Source: Pseudomonas viciae (GTDB lineage Bacteria > Pseudomonadota > Gammaproteobacteria > Pseudomonadales > Pseudomonadaceae). Taken from it: a stretch of 64,000 nt of DNA. The translations under genes were made by a program, and so were the position numbers. Within the stretch, counting starts at the first letter, position 1. Every line of letters begins with the position of its first letter. Of the stretch, positions 1 to 11,517 are shown piece by piece. Below the pieces are notes generated by a model. It searched no databases. It saw only the letters and a program-made list of their open reading frames with translations, and was not told where the DNA came from. The stretch spans positions 4,376,001 through 4,440,000 of the forward strand of contig NZ_CP035088.1 of the NCBI RefSeq assembly GCF_004786035.1, given 5' to 3'.

Positions 1-200
1 GCATGATCGCCCGGACGTATTTCTACATGAGCAAACAATACGGCCTGCGCCTCTCGAAACAGGACCGGCACCTGTATGAAGCCTGGAACAAGACCTACCC
101 GGTCGAAAGCTGGGAGCGCCAGCGCAACCAGAGCGTGGCGTGTGTCATGGGACGCGGGAACGAGTTCGTGGGCCCGGTGGATATGAAGGCCTGCGGCTGA
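1..200 (+). CDS. Endonuclease I (EndA family), C-terminal fragment
   Basis: The frame is open at the left edge of the window and ends with TGA at 198-200, so only about the last 66 residues are seen. The segment ARTYFYMSKQYGLRLS followed by LYEAWNKTYPVESWE closely follows the C-terminal part of the secreted/periplasmic endonuclease I family (E. coli EndA), which degrades double-stranded DNA without sequence preference. The catalytic betabetaalpha-metal region and signal peptide would lie outside the window. The family's usual GNHNP-like end is replaced by MGRGNEFVGPVD. A single REP palindrome follows 28 bp after the stop. Family assignment is fairly firm; nothing can be said about integrity of the missing part. 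Confidence 0.8.
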   Translation, partial: MIARTYFYMSKQYGLRLSKQDRHLYEAWNKTYPVESWERQRNQSVACVMGRGNEFVGPVDMKACG

Positions 201-228
201 CCTCACCGTTGTGAACAGCGCAAATCGA

Positions 229-254
229 CTGTGGGAGCAAGCTCGCTCCCACAG
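229..254. repeat. REP palindrome (single)
   Basis: CTGTGGGAGC and GCTCCCACAG form a near-continuous 26-bp palindrome between the convergent endonuclease and SPOR-lipoprotein genes. It is the same family as the other GTGGGAGC elements of the window. As RNA it would form a hairpin that may stabilise or end both transcripts. Confidence 0.8.
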
Positions 255-297
255 GTTTTGTGGCTTAAGGCTTCCTGCGTCTTTTTGTCCTACCCGA

Positions 298-663
298 TTA
301 TTGGGCGGCTGGGTAATCCACCAGCAACGTCTCGATGTTGCGTTTTTTCGCCCGGACCAGGGCGGCAGTGACCTGTTCTTGCTTGGCCTCGGCCTCAGCC
401 TTGGAGCTGAAAGGACCGACCAGGACCCGATCCTTGCCATTTTCCCGCACCACGCTCGACATGAAACTGTGCTCGATGAGCCACCCAGTCAGGTCACTGA
501 CGGCCTGCGGGGTCTCGCCTCGAACCTCGACGGCCCACTGTGGCGCAGCAGCGGCTGCCGGTGCGGAGGTCGCGGCGGGTTTGGGCTTCGGTGCCTGGAC
601 ATCACGCCCTTCACCGCATCCTGCCAGCACCAATACCGCAATAACCCAAGCCAATTTACGCAC
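298..663 (-). CDS. SPOR-domain lipoprotein
   Basis: A 121-residue protein if started at GTG 663, which has AGGGGA six bases upstream; an ATG seven codons further out (684) lacks a good ribosome site. The N-terminus is a lipoprotein signal (MRKLAWVIAVLVLAGC, lipobox LAGC, Cys16), so it should be lipidated and envelope-anchored. An Ala/Pro-rich linker (about 20-40) leads to a C-terminal SPOR-like domain (about 43-117: WAVEVRG..., VLVGPFSSKAEAE), a fold that binds denuded septal peptidoglycan. It lies convergent to the endonuclease gene with a REP between them. The role at the septum is inferred from the domain. Confidence 0.8.
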   Translation of the reverse strand: MRKLAWVIAVLVLAGCGEGRDVQAPKPKPAATSAPAAAAAPQWAVEVRGETPQAVSDLTGWLIEHSFMSSVVRENGKDRVLVGPFSSKAEAEAKQEQVTAALVRAKKRNIETLLVDYPAAQ

Positions 664-898
664 AACGTTTCCCCTGGAAGACATGAGGCAGGGATTTTAG
701 CACTCACACCCACCAAGAACGCCGCAAACAGTGCTCAAAACACGAGAATCCTGCCCGGCGTCTCTGTATAGTCGCACCCTGGGAATTAATGCTGCGTCTG
801 CGCGTCAGAAAGAGGCACCCACATTGTGACACTTAGCACTAATCTATAAGCAGTACCGACATCTGCACTGTCTGAATCAGGTGCCCTAATAAAGCAAT

Positions 899-904
899 CA
901 AGGA
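899..904 (+). promoter_or_regulatory. Rsm/CsrA-type CANGGA site in the rsmE ribosome-binding site
   Basis: The sequence CAAGGA at 899-904 fits the CANGGA core recognised by CsrA/RsmA/RsmE proteins and is also the Shine-Dalgarno element of rsmE, eight bases before its ATG. This would let RsmE or RsmA block rsmE translation. Autoregulation of this kind is known in the family; here it is inferred from the motif. Confidence 0.55.
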
Positions 905-911
905 GAACACC

Positions 912-1106
912 ATGCTGATACTCACCCGCAAAGTCGGTGAAAGCATAAACATTGGTGACGACATCACGATCACCATTCTGGGCGTTAGCGGCCAACAAGT
1001 CCGGATCGGCATCAACGCCCCGAAGAACGTTGCGGTGCATCGCGAAGAGATTTATCAACGTATTCAGGCGGGTCTTACCGCCCCCGACAAACCGCAGACT
1101 CCCTGA
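912..1106 (+). CDS. rsmE: Carbon storage/translational regulator RsmE (CsrA family)
   Basis: A 64-residue CsrA-family RNA-binding protein. It has the full family pattern: [20 protein letters not shown], the core [22 protein letters not shown] with the conserved Arg44 context, and a short polar tail. The N-terminal sequence and tail match RsmE rather than RsmA, the second paralogue that works under the Gac/Rsm cascade of fluorescent pseudomonads. As a homodimer it binds GGA in hairpin loops near ribosome sites and represses translation of secondary-metabolite and exoproduct genes until titrated by RsmX/Y/Z RNAs. The ATG at 912 follows AAGGAG. It is a single gene, with a hairpin at 1123-1158 downstream. 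Confidence 0.95.
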   Translation: MLILTRKVGESINIGDDITITILGVSGQQVRIGINAPKNVAVHREEIYQRIQAGLTAPDKPQTP

Positions 1107-1122
1107 ACCTTGCGGTAGTCCG

Positions 1123-1158
1123 TAGCCAGCCCGTTTGCATCACCGCAATGGCTGGCTA
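1123..1158 (+). terminator. Hairpin downstream of rsmE
   Basis: TAGCCAGCC (1123-1131) pairs with GGCTGGCTA (1150-1158), and an inner TTGC/GCAA pair extends the stem. It starts 17 bp after the rsmE stop. No clear U tract follows, so it may act as an RNA 3' end or stabiliser rather than a strict intrinsic terminator. Confidence 0.45.
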
Positions 1159-1304
1159 AAGATTCTGGCCGACCGGCCTCACCCTGCTCCACCCCGCCTT
1201 TGATTTTTTCGTCCAGCCCATGGAACCGATCCTAATGGCATGGCTCGTAGCATGGCTGTCAGACGTTTCGTTTTAATGGCGTTGAAGCAGGTGTTCGTGG
1301 CCGG

Positions 1305-1760
1305 TCAGCCCAGGCTCACGCCGCGAGCCATTCCTGTGGCAGCGATCACCATCAATACCAGCAACAAGGCTTCGATGTGGCTGATCCGTGCAAACCGACC
1401 GGCCTTCGAAGGATCGATCGCCGCCCCTTTGCCCAGCGCTATCCGCCATTTGATCAGGGCGATCATCGGCGCGATTTCAAGCAACAGGATCAGCAGGAAC
1501 ACAGTCATTTTCAGGTGAAACAGCGGTTGGTGCAGGTAATAATCCGAGCCCTTTTCGTACCCAGCGAAAGCGCGCATCCCACCGGTCACCAGCAGCACCA
1601 ACGCCGACAGCCCCCACACGTTATCCGCGATCAACACATTGCGCACCGCATCCACACCGCCCGCCAGGCGTCGTAACGCCGTGCCGCGCGTCAGCACCGC
1701 CCAGAACCCGAGGGCGAACGCCAGAAGATGAATTGCCGCCAGAGACCAATGAGCCAACAT
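1305..1760 (-). CDS. DUF2214 family integral membrane protein
   Basis: A 151-residue protein with four predicted membrane spans (about 5-24, 48-65, 82-102 and 130-148) and the DUF2214 pattern: an N-terminal histidine-bearing helix (HWSLAAIHLLAF), WGLSALVLLVTGGMRAF, a lipid-facing loop with YYLHQPLFHLKM, then KWRIALGKG. The histidines within helices resemble a cytochrome- or metal-binding membrane bundle, but the family function is not established. It is transcribed alone, convergent with rsmE. Its upstream side contains a paired REP before the next gene on the same strand, cysS. Confidence 0.75.
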   Translation of the reverse strand: MLAHWSLAAIHLLAFALGFWAVLTRGTALRRLAGGVDAVRNVLIADNVWGLSALVLLVTGGMRAFAGYEKGSDYYLHQPLFHLKMTVFLLILLLEIAPMIALIKWRIALGKGAAIDPSKAGRFARISHIEALLLVLMVIAATGMARGVSLG

Positions 1761-1846
1761 GGAAGAACCCTGTCAGAGAGAACGTCGAATCGACCTGACA
1801 GTACTAGCTCATAAAACAATGATTGCCAGAACTGGAATGCAAAAAA

Positions 1847-1935
1847 GTGGGAGCGGGCTTGCTCGCGAAAGCGTCATCATAGTCAACATTGCCGTGACTG
1901 ATATGCCGCGTTCGCGAGCAAGCCCGCTCACACAG
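1847..1935. repeat. REP pair (BIME-like)
   Basis: Two inverted REP arms (GTGGGAGCGGGCTTGCTCGC at 1847 and GCGAGCAAGCCCGCTCACAC near 1912) enclose about 45 bp between the DUF2214 gene and the 3' end of cysS. One base in the right arm deviates from the usual GCTCCCACAG. Confidence 0.8.
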
Positions 1936-1959
1936 GGGTATTGCCAGCGCTAAAAGAAC

Positions 1960-3342
<1,383 letters not shown>

Positions 3343-3363
3343 AGGGTTTCCCTTAAGACTTGA

Positions 3364-5061
<1,698 letters not shown>

Positions 5062-5310
5062 AGGATCCTTGAACGTACAAGTGCGCGGCCGGGTGCGGCC
5101 TGATAAATCAAAGCCCGTATCATAGCCGATGCTGTCAAGCCGCTGACAGGCCAGGCCGGTAAACGATTGAATTTAATCGACGGTCAGATGAAAAACAGCC
5201 TCGAAATTCGTGCCTGGCGCGCTAAACTGCCCAGCCTGGCTCAGTGCAGCCAGACCGGTTGCGGGCATCAAAGCCCCAAAACCCACGAATTCCTTGAAAG
5301 AGTACCGATC

Positions 5311-5814
5311 ATGACCCAAGTCAAACTGACCACCAACCATGGCGACATCGTCCTGGAACTGAACGCTGAGAAAGCGCCACTGACCGTTGCCAACTTCGTT
5401 GAATACGTCAAGGCCGGCCACTACGAAAACACCGTGTTCCACCGCGTCATCGGTAACTTCATGATCCAGGGCGGCGGTTTCGAGCCAGGCATGAAAGAAA
5501 AGAAAGACAAGCGCCCAAGCATCCAGAACGAAGCCGACAACGGCCTGCCGAACGAAAAGTACAGCGTCGCCATGGCCCGTACCATGGAGCCGCATTCGGC
5601 ATCCGCGCAGTTCTTCATCAACGTGGCGGACAACAGCTTCCTGAACCACAGCAGCAAGACCACCCAGGGCTGGGGCTACGCAGTATTCGGCAAAGTGGTT
5701 GAAGGCACCGACGTGGTCGACAAGATCAAAGGCGTTTCCACCACTTCCAAGGCCGGCCACCAGGACGTGCCAGCAGAAGACGTGATCATCGAGAAAGCCG
5801 AGATCGTTGAGTGA
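5311..5814 (+). CDS. ppiB: Peptidyl-prolyl cis-trans isomerase B (cyclophilin)
   Basis: A 167-residue cytoplasmic cyclophilin that catalyses prolyl isomerisation during folding. It begins [17 protein letters not shown] with no signal peptide. Active-site residues are in [13 protein letters not shown] (Arg and the F/M/Q cluster), [13 protein letters not shown] and a tryptophan-containing loop ([10 protein letters not shown]). The ATG at 5311 is preceded by a weak GAAAGAG site. An in-frame ATG at 5167 would add 48 residues not found in the family and is rejected. Its stop overlaps the GTG of lpxH, so the two are translationally coupled. Confidence 0.96.
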   Translation: MTQVKLTTNHGDIVLELNAEKAPLTVANFVEYVKAGHYENTVFHRVIGNFMIQGGGFEPGMKEKKDKRPSIQNEADNGLPNEKYSVAMARTMEPHSASAQFFINVADNSFLNHSSKTTQGWGYAVFGKVVEGTDVVDKIKGVSTTSKAGHQDVPAEDVIIEKAEIVE

Positions 5815-6560
5815 TACTGCTGATTTCAGATTTGCATCTGGAAGAGGAGCGCCCGGACATTACCCGGGCGTTTCTGGATTTAATCGCCACACGCGCCCGC
5901 TCGGCGCAAGCTTTATACATCCTGGGCGACTTCTTCGAAGCCTGGATCGGCGACGATGCCATGACGCCGTTCCAGCGTTCCATCTGCCAAGCCCTGCGCG
6001 AATTGAGCGACAGCGGCACGGCCATTTTCCTGATGCACGGCAATCGTGACTTCATGCTGGGGCAAGCCTTCTGCAAAGCGGCCGGCTGCACCCTGCTCAA
6101 GGACCCGTGTGTCGTGCAGTTCAACGGCGAACCGGTGCTGCTGATGCACGGCGACAGCCTCTGCACCCGCGACGAAGGCTACATGAAGCTGCGGCGCTGG
6201 CTGCGCAACCCGGTCACGCTGTTCATCCTGCGCCACCTGCCGCTGGCCAGCCGCCAGAAACTGGCGCGCAAACTGCGCAGCGAAAGCCGCACGCAAACGC
6301 GGATGAAAGCCAATGACATCGTCGACGTCACGCCCGAAGAGATCCCGCGGATCATGCAGGAGTACGGCGTGAAGACCCTGATCCACGGCCATACCCACCG
6401 CCCCGCCATCCACAAACTGCAACTGGGCGAACACGCCGCCCGGCGCATTGTGCTGGGGGATTGGGACAAGCAAGGCTGGGCGTTGCAGGTGGATGAGCAA
6501 GGGTTTGCGTTGACGCCGTTTGGGTTTGGCAATGCGCAGTTGGCGTTGCCAGGCAACTGA
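5811..6560 (+). CDS. lpxH: UDP-2,3-diacylglucosamine diphosphatase LpxH
   Basis: A 249-residue peripheral membrane enzyme that hydrolyses UDP-2,3-diacylglucosamine to lipid X and UMP in lipid A synthesis. Calcineurin-like phosphoesterase motifs are complete: ISDLHL (4-9), [11 protein letters not shown], the LpxH-type HGNRDFM in place of [12 protein letters not shown] and HGHTHRP near the C-terminus. The start is GTG at 5811, overlapping the TGA of ppiB (GTGA). ppiB-lpxH is a common Pseudomonas arrangement. The gene ends just before a REP. Confidence 0.95.
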   Translation: MILLISDLHLEEERPDITRAFLDLIATRARSAQALYILGDFFEAWIGDDAMTPFQRSICQALRELSDSGTAIFLMHGNRDFMLGQAFCKAAGCTLLKDPCVVQFNGEPVLLMHGDSLCTRDEGYMKLRRWLRNPVTLFILRHLPLASRQKLARKLRSESRTQTRMKANDIVDVTPEEIPRIMQEYGVKTLIHGHTHRPAIHKLQLGEHAARRIVLGDWDKQGWALQVDEQGFALTPFGFGNAQLALPGN

Positions 6561-6576
6561 AGCGCGCAGATGTCCC

Positions 6577-6617
6577 CTGTGGGAGCAAGCCTTGCTCCCA
6601 CAGCCCCGCTCCCACAG
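6577..6617. repeat. REP palindrome with extra half-arm
   Basis: CTGTGGGAGCAAG/CTTGCTCCCACAG forms a palindrome at 6577-6603, followed by another GCTCCCACAG half at 6608-6617. It lies between the convergent 3' ends of lpxH and emrB. Confidence 0.8.
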
Positions 6618-6638
6618 TGGATTGCATTCACCTCTGAA

Positions 6639-8168
6639 TCAGTGCCCCGCCGACGCAGGCCCCGCCTTCGCCGCAAACGGCGGCTTCGCCAGCCACACCA
6701 GCACAATCAAGCCCATGAACGCCCAGCCCAGCAACGTGAAGTAATCCACGGTGGAGAGCATGTACGCCTGGCTGGTGAGGATCTGGTCGAGCTGGGCATA
6801 GGCCGGCATGCTCGCGCCGCCGAGCTGGTTGAGCGCCTCGCGGGTGGCCGGTTCGAAGGTGCTGATGCTTTCGCTCAGGTAGGCATGGTGCTGGTCGGCC
6901 CGGCGGATCCAGATCCAGGTGGTCAGGGACGCGGCGAAGCTGCCGCCCAGGGTCCGCAGGAACGTCGCCAGCCCGGCGCCGTCGGCAATTTGGTGCGGCG
7001 GCAGGTCCGACATCAGGATGCTCAAGGTCGGCATGAAAAACAGCGCCACGCCGATGCCCATGAACAATTGCACCAGGGCGATGTGCTGGAAATCCACTTC
7101 GTTGGTGAACCCGGCGCGCATGAAGCAACTCAGGCCGATGGCCAGGAACGCCAGCCCGGCCAGCAGGCGCAGGTCGAACTTGTGGGCGTATTTGCCGACG
7201 AAGGGCGACATCAGCACCGGCAGGATGCCGATGGGCGCCACCGCCAGCCCGGCCCAGGTGGCGGTGTAGCCCATCTGGGTCTGCAACCACTGCGGCAGGA
7301 TCAGGTTGATGCCAAAGAAGCCAGCGTACCCCCCCACCAACACGATGGTGCCGATGCGGAAGTTGCGGTAAGCGAACAGCCGCAGATTGACCACCGGATG
7401 ACGGTCGGTCATCTCCCAGATCACGAACACCGCCAGGGCAATCAGCGAAATCACCGCGCCAATGATGATGAAATTCGACTCGAACCAGTCCAGGTCGTTG
7501 CCCTTGTCGAGGATCACCTGGAGCGCACCGACCCCGATGATCAGGGTGATCAGCCCAACGTAGTCCATCGGCTGGTAGCTGGTGACGACCGGCCGCGCCT
7601 TGAGCTGCTGGCGCACCACCATCACCGCAAAGACGCCGATGGGCACGTTGATGAAGAAGATCCACGGCCAACTGTAGCTGTCAGTGATCCAGCCCCCGAG
7701 GATCGGTCCGGCAATCGGCGCCACCACCGTGACCATCGCCAGCAGCGCCAAGGCCATGCCGCGCCTGGCGGGCGGGTACACGGCAATCAGCAAGGTCTGG
7801 GTCATCGGGTACAACGGCCCGGCCACCAGCCCCTGGAGCACGCGAAAACCAATCAGCTCGGGCATCGAGGTGGAAATGCCGCACAGAAACGAGGCGAGCA
7901 CGAACAGCATGGTTGCCCACAAAAACAGCTTCACCTCGCCAAACCGCCGGCTGAGCCAACCGGTCAGCGGCAATGCGATGGCGTTGCTCACCGCGAACGA
8001 GGTGATGACCCAGGTACCCTGCTCCGAGCTGACGCCCAGGTTGCCGGAAATGGTCGGCAAGGCGACGTTGGCAATGGTGGTGTCGAGCACTTGCATGAAC
8101 GTCGCCAGTGACAGCCCGATGGTGCTGAGCAACAGGCTGGGCGGCGTGAAGGACGCATTATTGCTCAT
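6639..8168 (-). CDS. DHA2-family drug:H+ antiporter, EmrB-like
   Basis: A 509-residue inner-membrane transporter with about 14 membrane helices, typical of the DHA2 (EmrB/QacA) branch of the major facilitator superfamily. The family motif QVLDTTIANVALPTI is at about 26-40. Also visible are GWLSRRFGEVKLF (motif A region), RVLQGLVAGPLYPM and the antiporter motif C region (PIAGPILGGWITD). With the HlyD-type adaptor and outer-membrane factor encoded upstream it should form an EmrAB-TolC-like tripartite pump. The ATG at 8168 has AGGAT upstream. The gene is separated from emrA by 148 bp that contain a REP pair, which may lower its relative expression. Substrate unknown. Confidence 0.9.
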   Translation of the reverse strand: MSNNASFTPPSLLLSTIGLSLATFMQVLDTTIANVALPTISGNLGVSSEQGTWVITSFAVSNAIALPLTGWLSRRFGEVKLFLWATMLFVLASFLCGISTSMPELIGFRVLQGLVAGPLYPMTQTLLIAVYPPARRGMALALLAMVTVVAPIAGPILGGWITDSYSWPWIFFINVPIGVFAVMVVRQQLKARPVVTSYQPMDYVGLITLIIGVGALQVILDKGNDLDWFESNFIIIGAVISLIALAVFVIWEMTDRHPVVNLRLFAYRNFRIGTIVLVGGYAGFFGINLILPQWLQTQMGYTATWAGLAVAPIGILPVLMSPFVGKYAHKFDLRLLAGLAFLAIGLSCFMRAGFTNEVDFQHIALVQLFMGIGVALFFMPTLSILMSDLPPHQIADGAGLATFLRTLGGSFAASLTTWIWIRRADQHHAYLSESISTFEPATREALNQLGGASMPAYAQLDQILTSQAYMLSTVDYFTLLGWAFMGLIVLVWLAKPPFAAKAGPASAGH

Positions 8169-8196
8169 TGCGAAATCCTATGAAGCAGAGGTAGCA

Positions 8197-8288
8197 GTGT
8201 GGGAGCGAGCTTGCTCGCGATAGCGGTGTATCAATCAACAATGGAGCAAGCTGATCCGACGCCATCGCGAGCAAGCTCGCTCCCACAG
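8197..8288. repeat. REP pair inside the efflux operon
   Basis: GTGTGGGAGCGAGCTTGCTC at the left and GAGCAAGCTCGCTCCCACAG at the right enclose about 45 bp. The element fills most of the gap between emrA and emrB, genes that are otherwise cotranscribed. Confidence 0.85.
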
Positions 8289-8316
8289 GTTCAAGTCGCA
8301 GCCATCTGACAATCCA

Positions 8317-9516
8317 TCAGCGCTGGGCAGTCTTGCTCGCCACCGCGCTGTTTTCATGGATCAGCCGCGTGATCATCGCGTCGGCGTCGGCCAGTTGGCG
8401 GTCGTAGACCTGAGTGCTGAACGAAGCTTTTTGCGGCGGCTGTTGGGCCAGCACCGGGCCGCTCTGGTCGTGCAGGTTGACGCTGACCAGGGTCGAGAGG
8501 CCCACCCGCAGTGGATGTTTGGCCAGTTCTTCGGCGTTGACATGAATGCGCACTGGCACCCGCTGGACGATCTTGATCCAGTTGCCGGTGGCGTTCTGCG
8601 CCGGCAGCAAGGCAAACGCGCTGCCGGTCCCGGCGCCGAGGCTGTCGATGGTGCCGCTGTACTTCACATCGCTGCCATAAAGGTCGGTTTCGATGTCCAC
8701 CGGTTGGCCGATGCGCATGTCACGCAACTGGGTTTCCTTGAAATTGGCATCGATCCACAACTGATCCAACGGGATCACCGCCATCAGCGCCGTGCCCGGC
8801 TGCACCCGCTGACCCAGTTGCACGGTGCGCTTGGCGACGTAACCGGTGACTGGCGCAATCAAGGTGCTGCGGGCATTGGCCAGATAGGCCTGGCGCAATT
8901 GCGCGGCGGCGGATTGCACGTCGGGATGGGACGACACCACGGTGTCATCCACCAGGGCGCTGGTGGTCTTGAGCTGTTGCCGGGCATTGGCCAGGGCGTT
9001 CTGCGCCGAGGTCAGGTCATCCCGGGCGTGGGACAGTTCTTCCTGGGAGATCGCCCCGCCAGCCGCGAGATTTTTGCGCCGGTTGTAGTTCTCCTGGGCT
9101 TTCTGCACTTCGGCCTCTTGTGCATTGACCTGCGCGCGCATGCCATCGACGTTGCTGTACAAGCCACGCACCTGGCGCACGGTGCGGGCCAGGTTGGCCT
9201 GGGCACTTTGCAACCCGACCTGGGCATCGTTGGGATCGAACTGCACCAGCACCTGGCCTTCACGCACCAGATCACCGTCGTCGGCGCCAATGCTCACCAC
9301 GGTGCCGGTGACCAGCGGCGTGATCTCCACCACGTTGCCGTTCACATAGGCATCGTCGGTGCTTTCGCTCCAGCGACCGTACAGTTCGTGCCAGGCCCAG
9401 ACGCCCAGGCACGAGAGAATGACGATCAGTGCCAGTGTCACCAACATGACCTTGCGCTTGCGTGGATTGCCGCTGTCTTGGGCATTTTCGGATTGAGTCG
9501 TTTCGGCAGTAGCCAT
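8317..9516 (-). CDS. HlyD/EmrA-family periplasmic adaptor
   Basis: A 399-residue membrane-fusion protein of an EmrAB-type pump. It has a short cytoplasmic tail, one membrane anchor (about 23-44, VMLVTLALIVILSCLGVWAW), then the biotinyl-lipoyl half motif (DAYVNGNVVEITPLVTGTVVS), a long alpha-hairpin rich in Gln/Ala (about 100-210), the second lipoyl half (LIAPVTGYVAKRTVQLGQRV), and the beta-barrel domain (LWIDANFKETQL). Length and order match EmrA. It lies 15 bp downstream of the outer-membrane factor gene and bridges that protein to the EmrB-like transporter. Confidence 0.92.
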   Translation of the reverse strand: MATAETTQSENAQDSGNPRKRKVMLVTLALIVILSCLGVWAWHELYGRWSESTDDAYVNGNVVEITPLVTGTVVSIGADDGDLVREGQVLVQFDPNDAQVGLQSAQANLARTVRQVRGLYSNVDGMRAQVNAQEAEVQKAQENYNRRKNLAAGGAISQEELSHARDDLTSAQNALANARQQLKTTSALVDDTVVSSHPDVQSAAAQLRQAYLANARSTLIAPVTGYVAKRTVQLGQRVQPGTALMAVIPLDQLWIDANFKETQLRDMRIGQPVDIETDLYGSDVKYSGTIDSLGAGTGSAFALLPAQNATGNWIKIVQRVPVRIHVNAEELAKHPLRVGLSTLVSVNLHDQSGPVLAQQPPQKASFSTQVYDRQLADADAMITRLIHENSAVASKTAQR

Positions 9517-9531
9517 GACAAGTACCTCGAA

Positions 9532-11001
9532 TCAGTTATTCGGCGGGGTGGCGGCCGGCGTGGCCGAAGCCAGGGTCTCGGCCTGGAAGCCACCACCCAG
9601 GGCCTGCATCAGCTGGATCGACAAATCGATCTGTTCGGCATTCAGGTTCGCCAGTTGGCGCTGGGACTGCAGCAGTTGCTGCTCGATGCTCAGCACGTCC
9701 AGGTAATTACCGATGCCTGAGCCGTAGCGCTGGACCACGGTGTCGTAAGAGTTCTGGGCGATGTCGGTGGCATGTTGCTGGGCGCCAATCTGCCGGGCGA
9801 TGTCACGCAACTGGTTAATGGTGTCGCTGACATCCCCAAGGGCCTTGACCAGACTCTTGTTGTATTGCGCCACCGCCAGGTCGTAATCAGCGTCCCGGGC
9901 ATCCAGGTCCGCCCGCAGGCGGCCGCCATCGAAGATCGGCAGCGACACGGTCGGTGCCACGTTGAAGAAGCGGCTGGCGGAACCAAACATCGCGTCCCCC
10001 AGCAACGACTGCACCCCCGCCGCCGCGCTCAGGTTGAGGTTGGGGTAGAAGTTGGTCTTGCCGGCCTCGATGTCCTTGCCGGCCGCCTCGACCCGCCAGC
10101 GCGCCGCGACCAGGTCCGGACGCCGTCCCAGTAACTCGGCCGGCAGATTCGACGGCAAGGCGACCGCGCTGGCTTGCAGCACGTTGGGCCGGGCGATTTC
10201 GTTACCGCGATCCGGGCCCTTGCCCAGCAGCACCGCCAGGGCGATCTTGGCGCTTTGCAGGCGTTTCTCTGCATCAATGCGGCTCGCGTCGGCGCTGGCT
10301 TCCAGGCTTTCGGTCTGTTGGAACTGATACTCGCTGTCGATCCCGGCGTTGAGGCGGCGCTTGCCCAGGTCGAGCATTTGCCGGGTGCGCTTGAGGTCTT
10401 CGGCGGCCAGGTCATAGATGATGTGGGCCTGGCCGAGGTCGCTGTAGGCCCGGGCCACGTCGGCGGCCAGGGTCAGTTGCGCGGCCTGGCGATCGACTTC
10501 GGCGGCGCGGGCCTGGCCCAGGGCAGCTTCCCAGGCGGCGCGCTGGCCACCCCAGAGGTCGAAGTTGTAATTGAAATCCACACTCAGCGAACGCAGGGTG
10601 CTGTAGGCCCCGCCCTGCCCTTGCGGGTCCTGGTCGCGGGCCAGGCGCGAACGGCTGACACTGCCGCTGGCATCCAGGGTCGGCATGCGCGCCGCATTGG
10701 CGGCGTAGGCTGCGGCACTGGCCTGATGCACTCGGGCGCTGGCGATCTGCATGTCCGGGCTATCACGCAGGGCCTCGCGGATCAGGTCATCGAGTTGTGG
10801 GTCGCCGAGGCTTTTCCACCAGTCGCTTTTCGGCCATGAAGCCGGCGACAGCGTGACACCGTTCAGGGATTGTCCGGCCTTGAGGCTCTGGGCCTCCAGA
10901 CTAACGCCTTCGGTCTTCAGGCCGCTGTAGCTGGCACAGCCGGCCAGGCTCATGGCCAACAACACCAGGCTCAATCGGGTACGCAAGGCTTTACGAATCA
11001 T
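9532..11001 (-). CDS. Outer-membrane efflux lipoprotein (NodT/OprM family)
   Basis: A 489-residue outer-membrane factor. The signal peptide ends in a lipobox (LLAMSLAGC, Cys about 22), so it is a lipoprotein like OprM. Two repeated OEP domains follow with the usual motifs: SLGDPQLDDLIREAL, then long Ala/Gln-rich helices, LGRRPDLVAARWRVEAAG in the middle and YGSGIGNYLDVLSIEQQLL at the C-terminal half. It would form the trimeric TolC-like channel of this pump. Its ATG overlaps the marR stop by four bases (ATGA), so regulator and channel are coupled. Confidence 0.93.
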   Translation of the reverse strand: MIRKALRTRLSLVLLAMSLAGCASYSGLKTEGVSLEAQSLKAGQSLNGVTLSPASWPKSDWWKSLGDPQLDDLIREALRDSPDMQIASARVHQASAAAYAANAARMPTLDASGSVSRSRLARDQDPQGQGGAYSTLRSLSVDFNYNFDLWGGQRAAWEAALGQARAAEVDRQAAQLTLAADVARAYSDLGQAHIIYDLAAEDLKRTRQMLDLGKRRLNAGIDSEYQFQQTESLEASADASRIDAEKRLQSAKIALAVLLGKGPDRGNEIARPNVLQASAVALPSNLPAELLGRRPDLVAARWRVEAAGKDIEAGKTNFYPNLNLSAAAGVQSLLGDAMFGSASRFFNVAPTVSLPIFDGGRLRADLDARDADYDLAVAQYNKSLVKALGDVSDTINQLRDIARQIGAQQHATDIAQNSYDTVVQRYGSGIGNYLDVLSIEQQLLQSQRQLANLNAEQIDLSIQLMQALGGGFQAETLASATPAATPPNN

Positions 11002-11471
11002 TTGTCCCCCAATCGCAGCACCGTGATGGGATCACCGGCGGCGAGCAGAATTTTCTTGAGGATTTGTTCGAGGGTTTGCAGCTCCTCGTGGCTGATGGCG
11101 CCGGCCAACTGGTTCATGGCGTCGGCGCCGATATACGGCAAGCGAGCGGCAAGGGCCTGGCCGGCTTCGCTCAGCACCAGTCGTACTTGTCGGCGGTCTT
11201 CGGCCGAACGCTGGCGAACCAGGAACCCTTTCTGCTCCAGGCGATCGAGCATCCGCGTCATCGAGCCGCTGTCCAGGGACAGGTACCGGCACAGCTCAGC
11301 CGGCGTGTCGATGCCGTGCTGGGCCATGATGATCAACACCTTGAACTGCGCGGCAGTGATGCCGACGGGTTCCATGTGGGTGTCGATGATCCGGTCCTTG
11401 AGCAGCGCGGCACGGCCGAGCAGCATGCCGAGATGGCAATTGTGGAAATCGTCTGGGGTGAAATGCTTCAT
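10998..11471 (-). CDS. MarR-family transcriptional regulator of the efflux operon
   Basis: A 157-residue winged-helix repressor with the MarR pattern: ITAAQFKVLIIMAQHG (helix 1-2), PAELCRYLSLDSGSMTRMLDRLEQKGFL (recognition helix), RSAEDRRQVRLVLSEAG (wing). It is the first gene of the marR-omf-emrA-emrB operon. Two palindromic sites lie 12-62 bp upstream of its ATG, an arrangement expected for autorepression relieved by a small phenolic or drug ligand. The ligand cannot be read from the sequence. Confidence 0.92.
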   Translation of the reverse strand: MKHFTPDDFHNCHLGMLLGRAALLKDRIIDTHMEPVGITAAQFKVLIIMAQHGIDTPAELCRYLSLDSGSMTRMLDRLEQKGFLVRQRSAEDRRQVRLVLSEAGQALAARLPYIGADAMNQLAGAISHEELQTLEQILKKILLAAGDPITVLRLGDK

Positions 11472-11482
11472 CTGACCACCGT

Positions 11483-11498
11483 TTGCTGCCTAGGCAGT
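11483..11498. promoter_or_regulatory. Candidate MarR operator O1
   Basis: TTGCTGCCTAGGCAGT contains the perfect palindrome CTGCCTAGGCAG. It lies 12 bp upstream of the marR start and is mirrored by the site at 11518. Confidence 0.65.
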
Positions 11499-11517
11499 GA
11501 ATGTATGTCGAGATATT

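Noticed and set aside
5167..5310. ppiB start at ATG 5167
   Set aside because: The extension is not found in cytoplasmic cyclophilins and would cover the promoter region.
6570..8111. 513-codon frame antisense to the EmrB-like gene
   Set aside because: It is very rich in His, Gln, Arg and Asp, mirrors the transmembrane codons of EmrB, and begins in a REP.
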